This document shows, piece after piece, positions 10,158-19,469 of a stretch of 64,000 bases of DNA. The DNA is taken from positions 1-64,000 of the forward strand of contig JAKAXD010000002.1 of assembly GCA_021816725.1 (NCBI GenBank), in the 5' to 3' direction. Both the position numbers and the translations under genes were made by a program. The DNA comes from Thermoplasmata archaeon. Its GTDB lineage: Archaea; Thermoplasmatota; Thermoplasmata; Thermoplasmatales; GCA-001856825. How positions within the stretch are numbered: position 1 is the stretch's first letter; the number at the start of each line of letters is the position of its first letter. The notes beneath the pieces were generated by a model. The model did not search any database and was not told the origin of the DNA. It saw nothing but the letters and a program-made list of their open reading frames with translations.

Positions 10158-10379
10158 TTATAAGAGATTAGTTCATAATCATTTCGGATAATTATGGTAG
10201 TCTTCCTTGGTTCGGGGCTATGAATATTATTGATTTCTAAGAATTTAGATGTGCTTGAATGTTTGATCTAAGGATGAAGCACAACATTGAGTGCCTAAAT
10301 TTTCCGTTACTCTTTATTCTCTGACATTTTCTTTATCTAAACCACTTTCAAACTCGATATGCTTCAAAAGAAAATGACT

Positions 10380-10427
10380 TACAAAAATAAGAAATAAACT
10401 AAAAAAAATTGAAAATTAAATAAAAAT
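10380..10427 (-). terminator. Poly-T terminator after the binding-protein gene
   Basis: Read on the minus strand, the bases after the stop codon at 10428 are several T-runs in succession (TTTTTATTTAATTTT, then TTTTTTTT, then TTTTT), with no strong stem. This matches the oligo-U type of archaeal transcription termination. Confidence 0.6.
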
Positions 10428-13400
10428 CTACTTTTGTTCTGGTGGATTTTGCTGCTCTGGCGGTGTTTGATCCTTCGCTTTCCCCTTAGCTCTTGACATA
10501 GAGTAAAGTGCTGCAAACGCTACAAACAGAACCGCGAATACCACGATTAGCGCATAGTATGCATCAAGGTTCGGTGTAACTGTTACAATCTTCGTTATAG
10601 GCTTAGATGTTGCTTTCTGCAGAGGCATCACGAGGAAACTATAAGTGTAGGATGATCCACCGCTCGTCACTGTAATTGTTACAGGTGTCATTACTGTCAC
10701 ATTCGGTGCACTGTATGTTATTGTAGCGGATCCATTGGCGCCCGTCGTGCCTGATGTCGTTGATATGTTCCCTAAGCTTGCACTTACGCTAAAAGATGTT
10801 CCTGACACAGACGGCCCTGCTGAGTTTGTCATTGTGGAGTTCACGTATAGCGTGTAGGAAGAATTGCCGTATACTACATTAAAACCGTTGATAGATTGCG
10901 AGTTGTTGAAGTAAGGCGTCATGACGGTTGAAGGCGTAGGATTGTTTACCATGGCAGAAGAATTGATTTCTGCAGTTGCTACGGCAGTATAGTTGATTCC
11001 CACTGCACTCAGCTGGAACATGTCAGCAGGTACCAGATACTGATCCATGAAATTTTCAGGTGCATATCCCATGAATGAGCCACTTACAGACTCAACCTGA
11101 TATAGTCCAGAACTGAACATTACCGAAGCCATTCCAGAGCTGTTGGTCATTACCTGTATTGCCGGGAGTGTAGTGCTACCAAACAAGCTGTTCAGATTCG
11201 GGTACTGAATCTCTGTCCCAGTGCCGTAGAAGTATCCTCTGTTAGCTCCAAGCGCATTTTGACTTACGAGATCAACTGCGAAATTTGGAACAGGTGCCCC
11301 GAGTGCGTTAGTAACGGTTACATTGACTTCAACGGAGCCGCTTGGAGAAGATATGAATGGTTGCGAAGTTGTCATTGTTATCTTGTACTGAGGAATTCCT
11401 GATGATACCTGGACAGGTATTTCCACCGGTTGCTGTGTTCCAAACCCAAATGGATTTGTGGCAGAGGTCAACTCTGCAAGTGTCATGTATGGAGCAGCAC
11501 CAGACATCGGAGCACCGGCGTAATAATTTCCAAGGAAGATATAGCTTTCAGTGCTGTTGCCGATGATTGAAACGTTAAGGCCGCTAACTGCTCTTACACC
11601 TATCGTGAATGTCCCATTAGAAGGCGTACTTCCAACAACCTCAGTCATGTTATAGTTGTTATTGGCCGAATATGATTCCGCATAAGGATTTCCTGGAGTC
11701 AATTGACTTAGCGTAGCAGACCTATCGGTACTGTTGCTCAAATCGAGAATTCCGGAGTTGACCTGAACCATATAGTTGTACCCAGAGATAGGTGTGCCAT
11801 TTACAGGATTGTATATCTCAATAGTTAGAGGCTGATAAGCGCTTGAGGTAGTCTGAAGATTTGGAACTGCTAGAACCTTGTAAGCAACTGGAACAGGTGA
11901 TACATCTATGAACGTGTATCCAAGACCAGGTAATACCGGACCAGAAGACGAGCCACTCATAGTAGCTGCTGCAGAAATGTTAATTTCACCTATATAGTCT
12001 GACGTGTAAACAAGCGGCTGATTGCCTAGCACCTTGAATTCTAGAACATAAGTTCCCTGGGAATTCGTGACCCCAGACAGGCTTGTTATATTAAGAAGTG
12101 CTCCCGACGGGTTGACACCAATTGTGAGAGAAGCTCCGGACACAGGCGTTCCGTACTGATTCCTTACCTCAAAAGTAATGTTACCATATTCACCGTTGTA
12201 GTATATTCTGCTCGATGGAACCACTCCGACACTCAACTCCGTAGGAATAGTCTTTGATACAGTTGTCGTTGTTGAAGTCTTTAGATGGGCTGTCATGAAG
12301 TTCCAGTATTCATACCCTGTCTGTGAAAGTGTATCATTGGTTGTGTTGGTGAACACAGATGTCACAACCGGGAAAAGATCTATTCCGTAGCCAACGTTGA
12401 TCATTGTAGACTCAATTGCAGCTATCCCCTGTATCTCGTTTGAAATTGCAATCCTCTGCGTCAGGTTAGTGTTAGTGTTCAGTTCGTTATACAGATTGGT
12501 CATTAGGGTGGTCACCGCTGTTCCATTCATATTTACTCCGTTATATGTAATGTTGCTGTAAGGACCGAGGAAGAAACCTGATCCTAATCCAGCTGGAGTA
12601 TAGAATGAAACATAATCGCCTGTTGGATCTCCGACAATTCCACTGATACCGAGCTCGACTGCCTGGTAACCGTATGTTATGAGATTATCCACGAGCGTGC
12701 TGAAAGCTTCTTGGGTCACCGTTGTCTTGACTCCTATCTGGTCCCACCATTGTGCTATCAAGAGAGCTCCCTCAACCCCTAACGGGTTTGAAGCTGCAGA
12801 AGTTATTTGTATATCCATCGTGAACTGTTTTCCCTGATAGTAATACTCGCCGTTCACCCTAGTCATTCCTGGAGTGTTGTTCAGAAGCGTCATAGCTAGT
12901 GAAGGGTTGTATGAATATGACGGTAGACTATGATTCTGCCAAACGCTGTCAGAATCTGGAATCACTGAAGTGCCGGGTATTCCGTACCCTTCATCCACGA
13001 CAGAGTTTAGATAAACTTTGTTCACAGCATAGTTGAGCGCCTGTCTCACGGATGTTACATTTAACGGCGGAGCTATTGAAGCAGGTGTGAAACCATACTG
13101 ACTTGTAGTCATATTTGCATCTGACTGATTGAATGAGTTAAGCTGTATGAATCCGTACCCTGTAGTTGGCTTGTGGAACACATAAGTGTTCGGAGATGTT
13201 GCCAGAGTAGGGAGGAATGTCGGGGTTACTCCACCTTCTATCTGGTATACCTGATTGAGTGTTACTGCAGTAACCGCAGCAGATAGCGATAGGTACAACG
13301 GAACATACAGTTCGTAGAACTTTGGTGTCCACTGGCTGAGTGACGGGACGTACTGTACAAAGTAGTGAGGGTTCACGTAAAGCTTCCAGTACTGGTCGAA

Positions 13401-14411
13401 GATCCACTTCCCAGGTGGTAAACCATAATTGTTTGTGAACATAAATGGCCCTGTTCCAATTAGACCTGTCGCAGTTCCGGTAGCTGCATTATATCCAACA
13501 TCCCATGAATTGTATGAGTTTGCAGCCGGTAATGATGCCGTATAATTCCATGCTCCTGCGGATGATGAATAATCGTGGGCTACCCAGACATGATAGGGAA
13601 GTATGGGTGTCTCAAGAGTGTAAGTCAGGAAGGTGGCACTTTGGCTGCTCAGGTAAAAATCAACGGTGGTATTGTTAACCGGTACAGCGTTCACAATATT
13701 TGGGAATGATCCACTATAATCAAAAGCGGATTGTAGTATCTTCCATGATAGTATGAAGTCTGCTGACTGTACGTAGTAAGTCTGCATTGTGACCGAGGGA
13801 TACCTATAGGTATAGCTGTGTGGGTTTCCGTTAGGTCCATTGAATGATGTGTGGTTTGAGTAAACATATGTTGATACTCCTGGGGAATAATCTGTCCATT
13901 GTACTCCTGATCTTATGTTAACTTGGTAAACGTACTTCACTGGTTCGTACTGCCCATTCAGCGGATCAAAAGTAGTGAGATTTCCAGATCCTGCCAGTCC
14001 CAGGAACGTGCTTGTCGCAGAAGATGCTGACATATTGGTAACATTGTGTTCAGTCCAGCTTGTTGCAAGCCATGGAGAGATTGTCTCATTCGGGAGAAGG
14101 GTTGTTGCAGAATCATATACTTCGTTGAGGAGATAGAAACTGTAAACGTCAGTGGCCTGATACACGTTTAAATGCTCCACATCGTTGGTTGCTGCCATTA
14201 TAAATGTTCCATTTGTATAGCCGGGTTCCTGCATCGTAGTTGTTGGATACGTCCAAGGTGCACTACTACTTGCCGACGCCGCTGGGGTTCCTGAAGCCCC
14301 AGCAATCACTACGTTTGAAGTTGCGTCCATAGTGATTGCCATTGCAGATAGTATCATCACTAAAGAGACCGCAATTGCTATCACTATTTTCCTTTCGTTT
14401 CTGTATTTCAA
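10428..14411 (-). CDS. Peptide ABC transporter substrate-binding protein, membrane anchored
   Basis: A 1327-residue surface protein that captures peptides for the importer. An N-terminal signal or anchor helix (about residues 8-30) leads into a family 5 solute-binding domain (about 60-690; typical patches are ATSWTEHNV, GTGPFMFTN and VRQALNYAVNK). From about residue 700 come several Ig-like/Big-type beta domains (FEVRNQYGTPVSGASLTIGV; VTVTNALGAPVPNFAVDLV). A membrane helix (about 1285-1308) and a hydrophilic, Pro/Gln/Lys-rich cytoplasmic tail end the protein. Usual family length is 500-600, so the extra domains act as a stalk that would hold the binding domain away from the membrane of a wall-less cell. 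The TTG start is supported by a strong Shine-Dalgarno seven bases upstream. Confidence 0.92.
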   Translation of the reverse strand: MKYRNERKIVIAIAVSLVMILSAMAITMDATSNVVIAGASGTPAASASSSAPWTYPTTTMQEPGYTNGTFIMAATNDVEHLNVYQATDVYSFYLLNEVYDSATTLLPNETISPWLATSWTEHNVTNMSASSATSTFLGLAGSGNLTTFDPLNGQYEPVKYVYQVNIRSGVQWTDYSPGVSTYVYSNHTSFNGPNGNPHSYTYRYPSVTMQTYYVQSADFILSWKILQSAFDYSGSFPNIVNAVPVNNTTVDFYLSSQSATFLTYTLETPILPYHVWVAHDYSSSAGAWNYTASLPAANSYNSWDVGYNAATGTATGLIGTGPFMFTNNYGLPPGKWIFDQYWKLYVNPHYFVQYVPSLSQWTPKFYELYVPLYLSLSAAVTAVTLNQVYQIEGGVTPTFLPTLATSPNTYVFHKPTTGYGFIQLNSFNQSDANMTTSQYGFTPASIAPPLNVTSVRQALNYAVNKVYLNSVVDEGYGIPGTSVIPDSDSVWQNHSLPSYSYNPSLAMTLLNNTPGMTRVNGEYYYQGKQFTMDIQITSAASNPLGVEGALLIAQWWDQIGVKTTVTQEAFSTLVDNLITYGYQAVELGISGIVGDPTGDYVSFYTPAGLGSGFFLGPYSNITYNGVNMNGTAVTTLMTNLYNELNTNTNLTQRIAISNEIQGIAAIESTMINVGYGIDLFPVVTSVFTNTTNDTLSQTGYEYWNFMTAHLKTSTTTTVSKTIPTELSVGVVPSSRIYYNGEYGNITFEVRNQYGTPVSGASLTIGVNPSGALLNITSLSGVTNSQGTYVLEFKVLGNQPLVYTSDYIGEINISAAATMSGSSSGPVLPGLGYTFIDVSPVPVAYKVLAVPNLQTTSSAYQPLTIEIYNPVNGTPISGYNYMVQVNSGILDLSNSTDRSATLSQLTPGNPYAESYSANNNYNMTEVVGSTPSNGTFTIGVRAVSGLNVSIIGNSTESYIFLGNYYAGAPMSGAAPYMTLAELTSATNPFGFGTQQPVEIPVQVSSGIPQYKITMTTSQPFISSPSGSVEVNVTVTNALGAPVPNFAVDLVSQNALGANRGYFYGTGTEIQYPNLNSLFGSTTLPAIQVMTNSSGMASVMFSSGLYQVESVSGSFMGYAPENFMDQYLVPADMFQLSAVGINYTAVATAEINSSAMVNNPTPSTVMTPYFNNSQSINGFNVVYGNSSYTLYVNSTMTNSAGPSVSGTSFSVSASLGNISTTSGTTGANGSATITYSAPNVTVMTPVTITVTSGGSSYTYSFLVMPLQKATSKPITKIVTVTPNLDAYYALIVVFAVLFVAFAALYSMSRAKGKAKDQTPPEQQNPPEQK

Positions 14412-14418
14412 AACTTTT

Positions 14419-14425
14419 ACCTCCT
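14419..14425 (-). promoter_or_regulatory. Strong Shine-Dalgarno that fixes a TTG start
   Basis: On the minus strand AGGAGGT is followed by seven bases and then TTG (14411). This perfect ribosome-binding site decides the unusual TTG start of the peptide-binding protein. Confidence 0.7.
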
Positions 14426-14897
14426 ATTTTTTAACCGGTGTTGATTGAAATTCCTTAATATAAACATTTTGAAGAATTTTTTGATTTGCTTGTTTCTCGT
14501 TCAATAGTCTTATAAAAGATTTGATTAGATTTCTCAGCCTGAGCTTGGAACCAAGAGGGGCAGAAATTCTCAAATTGCCACGAAGAAGTAAAATAAGAGT
14601 TGGACAAGATGGAGTATATTTTGGAGAAAGTGGTCAATCATTATGTTGATTATTTATTCATTATTGGCTTTACTTTCTACATAACAGACTCTCCGTCGAG
14701 ATATGCCTGAATCGAAATTCCAAATCAAGTACTTTTGAAGTATTACCTCTTTTTACTTCAAATTTTTAATTGGAATCTTAAAGCCTAAATATTGCGTTAA
14801 AAATCTTTCAAAGGTTATACATTACAGGAAAAGAACGAAATACCCCAAAGCAAGATTGAACTTTAGAATAGTTTTAATCAATCTTCCAATTCTCATC

Positions 14898-14911
14898 TCA
14901 ACTTGAGTTGA
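14898..14911. promoter_or_regulatory. Palindrome in front of amino-acid permease gene
   Basis: TCAACT-TG-AGTTGA forms two six-base arms with a two-base centre, ending ten bases before the permease ATG. It could be an operator; no regulator gene is adjacent. Confidence 0.3.
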
Positions 14912-14921
14912 TTAATTCGAA

Positions 14922-16196
14922 ATGGCAAATTCAAAAATAACGATGTGGCAAGCCACAGCGATAGGACTTGGGAACATAATAGGAGCAGGAATATTCGTAC
15001 TTGCAGGTGTTGTGATAAAGGATTCAGGTCCTGGAGCTATTGTAGCCTTCGTCTTTACCGCTTTCCTAGCTATGACAGTTGCATTTAACAGTGCTGAGTT
15101 ATCTTCTAAGATTGTCTCTCATGGTGGTCTCTACTCTTTTGTAAGGGATACCATGGGCGATTCTCTAGGATTCATAGTCGGATGGTTGAGAGCTATATCT
15201 TATGCAATTGCGGGTGCTGCAGTGACTCTTGGATTTTCTTCATACCTGCTCTCGTTTTTCAATATTGATTCACATCTGCTGATAATACTGGTATCAGTAA
15301 TTTTCATCTCTGTTATAACCGCAATAGACTACTCTGGGGTGAAACTGGTAGCAAAGCTGGAGCAGGTACTGGTCTTCATGACCGTGGCAGGCCTAGTGAT
15401 TTTCATATTGGTATCAATAAAGTATGGATCCTGGACCACTTCTCATTTCACTCCTCTCTTCCCCCATGGTCCATTAAGTATTATCGAGGCAGCATCCCTC
15501 GCTTTCTTTGCATATTCTGGGTTCAATACAATCGCGACCCTTACCCCTGAGGTTGAGGATGGAAGAAGAAACGTACCAAAAGCAATCATGATATCACTAA
15601 TAGTAAGTTCCGTCCTTTACATCCTGGTGGTCATAGGCATGCTCTCGTTAATGCCTTGGAATCTATATGGAGTTAGCGCAGACCCTTTGGTGAATGCTAT
15701 ACGCTATTCTCATGCCCCTGTGTTTATTTCATTTATCATCAGCATAATTGCCCTGATAGCAACTGTGACTGTCACCCTCTCCCTCATTGTTGCGGGATCG
15801 AGGACCCTCCTCCAGATGAGCGAGGATCGTCTCTTCCCGAAGTGGATCGAAGGGAAGACTAATGACTCACCAAAAAGGGCCGTGCTGATAATAGGAGCAC
15901 TTGCAGTAATATCCCTATTCCTTGGAAATCTTCAATATGTAGCGCTTGCATCAAATTTTGGGGTAATATTCTCTTACTCACTTACAGGAATAGCAGTGAT
16001 AATAATAAGGAAGAGAAAATTGCCTGGCTTGTTCAACGTCCCCCTATATCCCTACCTGCCAATAGTATCCGTACTGCTTTCTATAGTCATTATGCTAACC
16101 CTTGGGTCACAAGCACTTTATCTTGGTACCGTAATGATAGTGACGGGGATCATAATTTACTCCTTCCAAAGGATAGAAAAAGGAAAAGTTCAATGA
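14922..16196 (+). CDS. APC-family amino-acid permease
   Basis: Inner-membrane transporter of the amino acid-polyamine-organocation superfamily, 424 residues with about twelve hydrophobic helices. The first helix has the signature GLGNIIGAGIFVLAG, in which the unwound Gly-rich centre binds the amino-acid backbone; helix 6 has the characteristic AFFAYSGFNTIATLTPEVE. It most resembles the basic/neutral amino-acid branch, but the substrate cannot be fixed from sequence. It stands alone and is transcribed away from the peptide-binding protein gene, consistent with amino-acid uptake or exchange in a peptide-using organism. Confidence 0.9.
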   Translation: MANSKITMWQATAIGLGNIIGAGIFVLAGVVIKDSGPGAIVAFVFTAFLAMTVAFNSAELSSKIVSHGGLYSFVRDTMGDSLGFIVGWLRAISYAIAGAAVTLGFSSYLLSFFNIDSHLLIILVSVIFISVITAIDYSGVKLVAKLEQVLVFMTVAGLVIFILVSIKYGSWTTSHFTPLFPHGPLSIIEAASLAFFAYSGFNTIATLTPEVEDGRRNVPKAIMISLIVSSVLYILVVIGMLSLMPWNLYGVSADPLVNAIRYSHAPVFISFIISIIALIATVTVTLSLIVAGSRTLLQMSEDRLFPKWIEGKTNDSPKRAVLIIGALAVISLFLGNLQYVALASNFGVIFSYSLTGIAVIIIRKRKLPGLFNVPLYPYLPIVSVLLSIVIMLTLGSQALYLGTVMIVTGIIIYSFQRIEKGKVQ

Positions 16197-16303
16197 TATC
16201 TATTCAACAAAAAAGAGAAATGGATTGTTCAGTTCCAACAGTAAACAATTTGCACTGACCTTGTTGCGGGCGTAAGGAAGAAAGAATGTGAGCAATGTGA
16301 AGA

Positions 16304-16777
16304 CTATTTTATTATCAGGACTGGAATAGTGGAGTGGGTTACTACTGCATTTGAAACGCTTCCGAGAAGTAGACTTTTGAACCCTCCAAGCCCCCTGGAC
16401 CCCATGACTATCAGGTCCGGCTTGATCTTCTTGGATTCTAGTAGAAGGGACTCTGCCACAGAAGTAGTTCCTTCTGTATAGACAACTTCAATTTTCACAT
16501 TCCGCTTCCTGGCCTCCTTAATCAACGGCTCAGAAGCTTTAGTTACCTTTCTCTTATCTGCAGAATAAAACTCGTCCCAGTTGTAATATACTTCCCCATA
16601 ACCTACAACCGGATATTCAATACAATGGACAATAGTTATTTCTGAACGATATTTCTCTGAGATAGATATGGCTGCTTTCAACGCCCTTATTGAGTGCAAT
16701 GATGCGTCAAATGCGACAACTATCTTTTTTGGAATAAATTCGCCCTCCAATTTCGAGGAATTGCCATTTCCTTTCAT
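16304..16777 (-). CDS. Universal stress protein (UspA family)
   Basis: A 157-residue single-domain UspA protein with the alpha/beta ATP-binding fold. The N-terminal strand reads KKIVVAFDASLHSIRALKAA, and the C-terminal nucleotide-binding motif is GSRGLGGFKSLLLGSVS, matching the G-x2-G-x9-G-(S/T) rule of ATP-binding members. Target and role are unknown. It converges with the amino-acid permease; universal stress proteins are often placed near transporters and can regulate them, but here this is only positional. Confidence 0.88.
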   Translation of the reverse strand: MKGNGNSSKLEGEFIPKKIVVAFDASLHSIRALKAAISISEKYRSEITIVHCIEYPVVGYGEVYYNWDEFYSADKRKVTKASEPLIKEARKRNVKIEVVYTEGTTSVAESLLLESKKIKPDLIVMGSRGLGGFKSLLLGSVSNAVVTHSTIPVLIIK

Positions 16778-17336
16778 ATTTATATAAGCGGATTGGCAAA
16801 TTTAAAATTATTCATTACAGACAGGCTGCTCCAATATTTCATTTAGGACTTTTGGAAGCAAAGTACTGCGGTACGTTTTGATACTCGGTCTAGAACGCGA
16901 TATGGGTGTAGAAAACTATGGAATCTGGCTCAAAGTCTACGAAAGGCCGACGAGAAAAGTCTAAAGTTGATATAAAGTTTGAATAGGCCTCACTGGAGGA
17001 GTATATCTTTTGATAGTGCATTTAATTATATAGATACTAGAGAAATAAAGCTCCTGTCGCGATCCCTTAACTAAGTGGCGAGAGTAGACCCTCTCATTCC
17101 TTCTGGATCCTCTTTTTGCCCACTAGAGGATACTCCAATGGATTCAGAAAGAGCAGAGTCACAGATTCAAATTCATTACCGAGACGAATACGAAATTTCA
17201 ATAAGAATGGATGTGAAATGGGGATAGTAAGATATAAAGAAATCACTTCCGACTGAATTGACCACGAATTCAATGTAACTTTCCTGAAAGATCACTCAAG
17301 AGTAAAAAAATAATATGTTGATAGAGATGGAACAGC
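16778..17336. other. Intergenic region, possible small RNA inside
   Basis: About 560 bases without a convincing ORF. It contains the promoters of the flanking genes and, in its middle, a TATA-like element followed by two hairpins, listed separately as a candidate RNA. Confidence 0.45.
17050..17160 (+). ncRNA. Candidate structured small RNA
   Basis: A clear TATA-like element (tttaattatatag, 17021-17033) is followed about 20 bases later by a segment with two simple hairpins: GAGAG/CTCTC (17080-17084 with 17091-17095) and ATCCTCT/AGAGGAT (17107-17113 with 17125-17131, 11-base loop). No ORF overlaps. The combination would fit a small RNA gene, but hairpins this short arise by chance and I recognise no known RNA family. 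Confidence 0.25.
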
Positions 17337-18560
17337 ATGAAAAAAATAGTAATAATTGGAGGTGGGTTTGCGGGCCTTAGGGCTCTTTACAGGCTCATAA
17401 AAACCCTCGGGAATATGGTGAATGTAACACTCCTCGACCGGTCAGAATTCAGTATAGAAAAACCTTCATTGCCTGAGGTTGCCTTTGCAGGAAAGGAACC
17501 TTCAAAGGTCAGGATTCCGTTGAAACAGACAGTGGAAAGTAAGGGCGCGAGATTTGTAAAGGATAATGCGACGAAAATTAATCCAGTGAATAAAGTTGTC
17601 ATGACAGATGGTGGAGCTAAAATCGACTATGATATCCTTCTTATTGCCACAGGCGCAGTGAAAGATTATGATTCCATTACAGGGTTCAGTGATTATGGCT
17701 TTTCTATCTGCGACGATTTTCAAGCTGAACGTCTTGCGAAGCGATTGGAAAGCTTCGAGGGGGGTAAGATTGTTATAGGATCAGCCCGGACGGAGTGGGA
17801 CCAAAATAGTACAAGCATCAAGCTGGACGCCCCATGCGAAGGTCCAATTGGTGAGGTTATGTTCATGATTGATACATATCTAAGTGAGAGAGGAATCAAG
17901 GAAAAATCAACCATCACGGTATTCACACCTGGGGCAGTATTCTTTGACGATGTAGGTGAAAGCATCCATGCGGAGCTAGGCCCATTCATTAGGGAACACA
18001 AAATTTCGGTTCTCACAAATAAGATCATCACAGCAATTGATGATCACGCTGTTCTCTTTAGAGACGGTACCGATCTTGAAAGCGATTTGACCATAATCAT
18101 TCCCCCTTACAGGGGACCTGATGTTATCTCCCTCTCGCGGCTCGGGGACAGCCGTGGCTTTATAAGAACAGATGATGAGATGCGGCACACAGAGTATGGG
18201 GACATTTTTGTAATTGGGGACGTTAACGCGGGATCAATGCCAAAACTGGGACACATAGCCATAATGCAAGCTGACGTCGCAGTGGCAGCAATAATAAAGG
18301 AAATAACGGGGCAGGGCGAAGTACCAAAACCCCGACCTGAGATATTTTGCATAATGAACAGAGGAAGGGACGGAGCAACTGTTATACTTTCAGATACACT
18401 GTTTGGGGGGAGTCGTGACATTGCATATAGCGGAAGATTGGCACCTACCTTTAAGTGGGGATTTGATTCATATTATTTTTACACACATGGACACATGCCC
18501 CCGGAAATTTTTCAGGAGCCTGTCGAGTGGCTTGTGAAGTTACTGAAAACAAATGAATGA
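17337..18560 (+). CDS. Sulfide:quinone oxidoreductase-like flavoprotein
   Basis: A 407-residue FAD-dependent pyridine-nucleotide-disulfide oxidoreductase of the SQR/NDH-2 group. The N-terminus has the FAD-binding motif IVIIGGGFAGLRAL; LLIATGAVKDY and DIFVIGDVNAG are the other two FAD contacts. SQR-like features are Cys in DAPCEGPIGEVMFMID (about residue 165) and Cys in PEIFCIMNRGRDG (about 338), positions that correspond to the redox-active cysteines of sulfide:quinone reductases, and an amphipathic C-terminal segment (PPEIFQEPVEWLVKLLK) suited to membrane attachment. It would oxidise sulfide and reduce membrane quinone. Its placement beside sulfur transport genes supports this over a plain NADH dehydrogenase. 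A TATA-like aataatat lies about 30 bases upstream. Confidence 0.75.
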   Translation: MKKIVIIGGGFAGLRALYRLIKTLGNMVNVTLLDRSEFSIEKPSLPEVAFAGKEPSKVRIPLKQTVESKGARFVKDNATKINPVNKVVMTDGGAKIDYDILLIATGAVKDYDSITGFSDYGFSICDDFQAERLAKRLESFEGGKIVIGSARTEWDQNSTSIKLDAPCEGPIGEVMFMIDTYLSERGIKEKSTITVFTPGAVFFDDVGESIHAELGPFIREHKISVLTNKIITAIDDHAVLFRDGTDLESDLTIIIPPYRGPDVISLSRLGDSRGFIRTDDEMRHTEYGDIFVIGDVNAGSMPKLGHIAIMQADVAVAAIIKEITGQGEVPKPRPEIFCIMNRGRDGATVILSDTLFGGSRDIAYSGRLAPTFKWGFDSYYFYTHGHMPPEIFQEPVEWLVKLLKTNE

Positions 18561-18582
18561 GAAGTTCTATGACCGGACCAAT

Positions 18583-18595
18583 TTATTTTTTTATG
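18583..18595 (+). terminator. Poly-T terminator after the SQR-like gene
   Basis: The sequence tatttttttat begins some 22 bases after the stop codon, an uninterrupted run of seven T, consistent with archaeal oligo-U termination. Confidence 0.5.
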
Positions 18596-18781
18596 GATGA
18601 AAGCATTTCAGGATTGACTCACTGCCATTTCTAATTTCAAAGTGTAGGTTATGGGCCATCACACCCACTATTGAATTGCCACCATCTGCGGTTATTATTC
18701 TTCTGAAACATTTCCAAAGACGGAACAGGTAAACCTATACACCAGCGTCCTGGTATTCATACAAATAAAAAGACGACGGAA

Positions 18782-19165
18782 ATGCTTCATAACAAAATGG
18801 AATCGCTCCTCCTAATTATCCTGAAGATCGCTTGTGGCAAAGCAGACGGAGGGCGGATTGCGATGATAGGCATAGGCGAATCAGAGGTGTCAGGGCAGAA
18901 CGGGGTGGAGAATGCAGTGCAGGAAGCGATATCTCAGCCCCTGATAGACGCCGACATATCAGATGCGAAGGGAGTGCTAGTGCGTGTTGTTGGTGATGAG
19001 ACCATGACAGTCTCCGAAGTTGAAGCCGCAGTGAGCCTGGTGCATGAAAGGGTGAATCAGAACGCAAGGATAATATAGGGAGCTTCAGTGGATGAGTCGA
19101 TGAAAGGGTCGATAAAGGTGCTTGTTGTCCTGACGGGCGTTGAGTCTCCGTACATGTTTGATTCA
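18782..19165 (+). pseudogene. ftsZ remnant (C-terminal domain only, in-frame stop)
   Basis: The reading frame contains a clear piece of the tubulin-like cell-division GTPase FtsZ, but only its C-terminal domain: GRIAMIGIGESE, then PLIDADISDAKGVLVRVVGD and VHERVNQNARII, which match the FtsZ stretches around IAMIGIGE, LLDVDISGAKGVLV and ARIIWGA. The whole N-terminal GTPase domain is missing. The conserved Trp codon of ARII-W-GA has become TAG (19076-19078), and the frame then continues as GASVDESMKGSIKVLVVLTG before drifting. It is thus a truncated and interrupted pseudogene. The surrounding ORFs on the other strand are shadows. A working ftsZ is presumably elsewhere. Confidence 0.75.
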
Positions 19166-19469
19166 ACTGGAAGCTTCTCCATAGCGACGAAAACTGCAGT
19201 GCTGAAAGGACTTGACTGGGGTCGGCAAAGTTTAAAAAATTACTACAAATTTTTCCCCCTTTATTCGAATAAAGAATCACGCATTTCCCATACAAGGAAG
19301 ATAGTGACCAGTTTTACAATGACATAAATTATCAAAACCCAATTGTCATTTAAACCCCTGTTGCATAGCTTTTCAAATTTACTCTATTTTCGTTATTTCT
19401 ATTAAACCTCAAGTGCGATACGAGTCAGTGGTTTATGTTTCCGAAAGAAAAGCAGACGGCAAGGGATTT

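Larger units (their letters stand above)
14412..14921. other. Divergent promoter region
   Basis: About 510 bases without a convincing gene between two divergently transcribed transporter genes. On the minus strand it contains the Shine-Dalgarno of the binding-protein gene; on the plus strand it carries the AT-rich promoter and a small palindrome in front of the amino-acid permease. I see no RNA gene or repeat. Confidence 0.5.

Noticed and set aside
16840-16990. Short plus-strand frame (FDTRSRTRYGCRKLWNLAQS) before the candidate RNA
   Set aside because: Slight transposase flavour, but too short and without any conserved motif to support a call.
18816-19295. 159-residue minus-strand ORF
   Set aside because: It is the antisense of the ftsZ remnant; composition is low-complexity Leu/Ser/His/Arg, and the plus strand shows clear FtsZ similarity.
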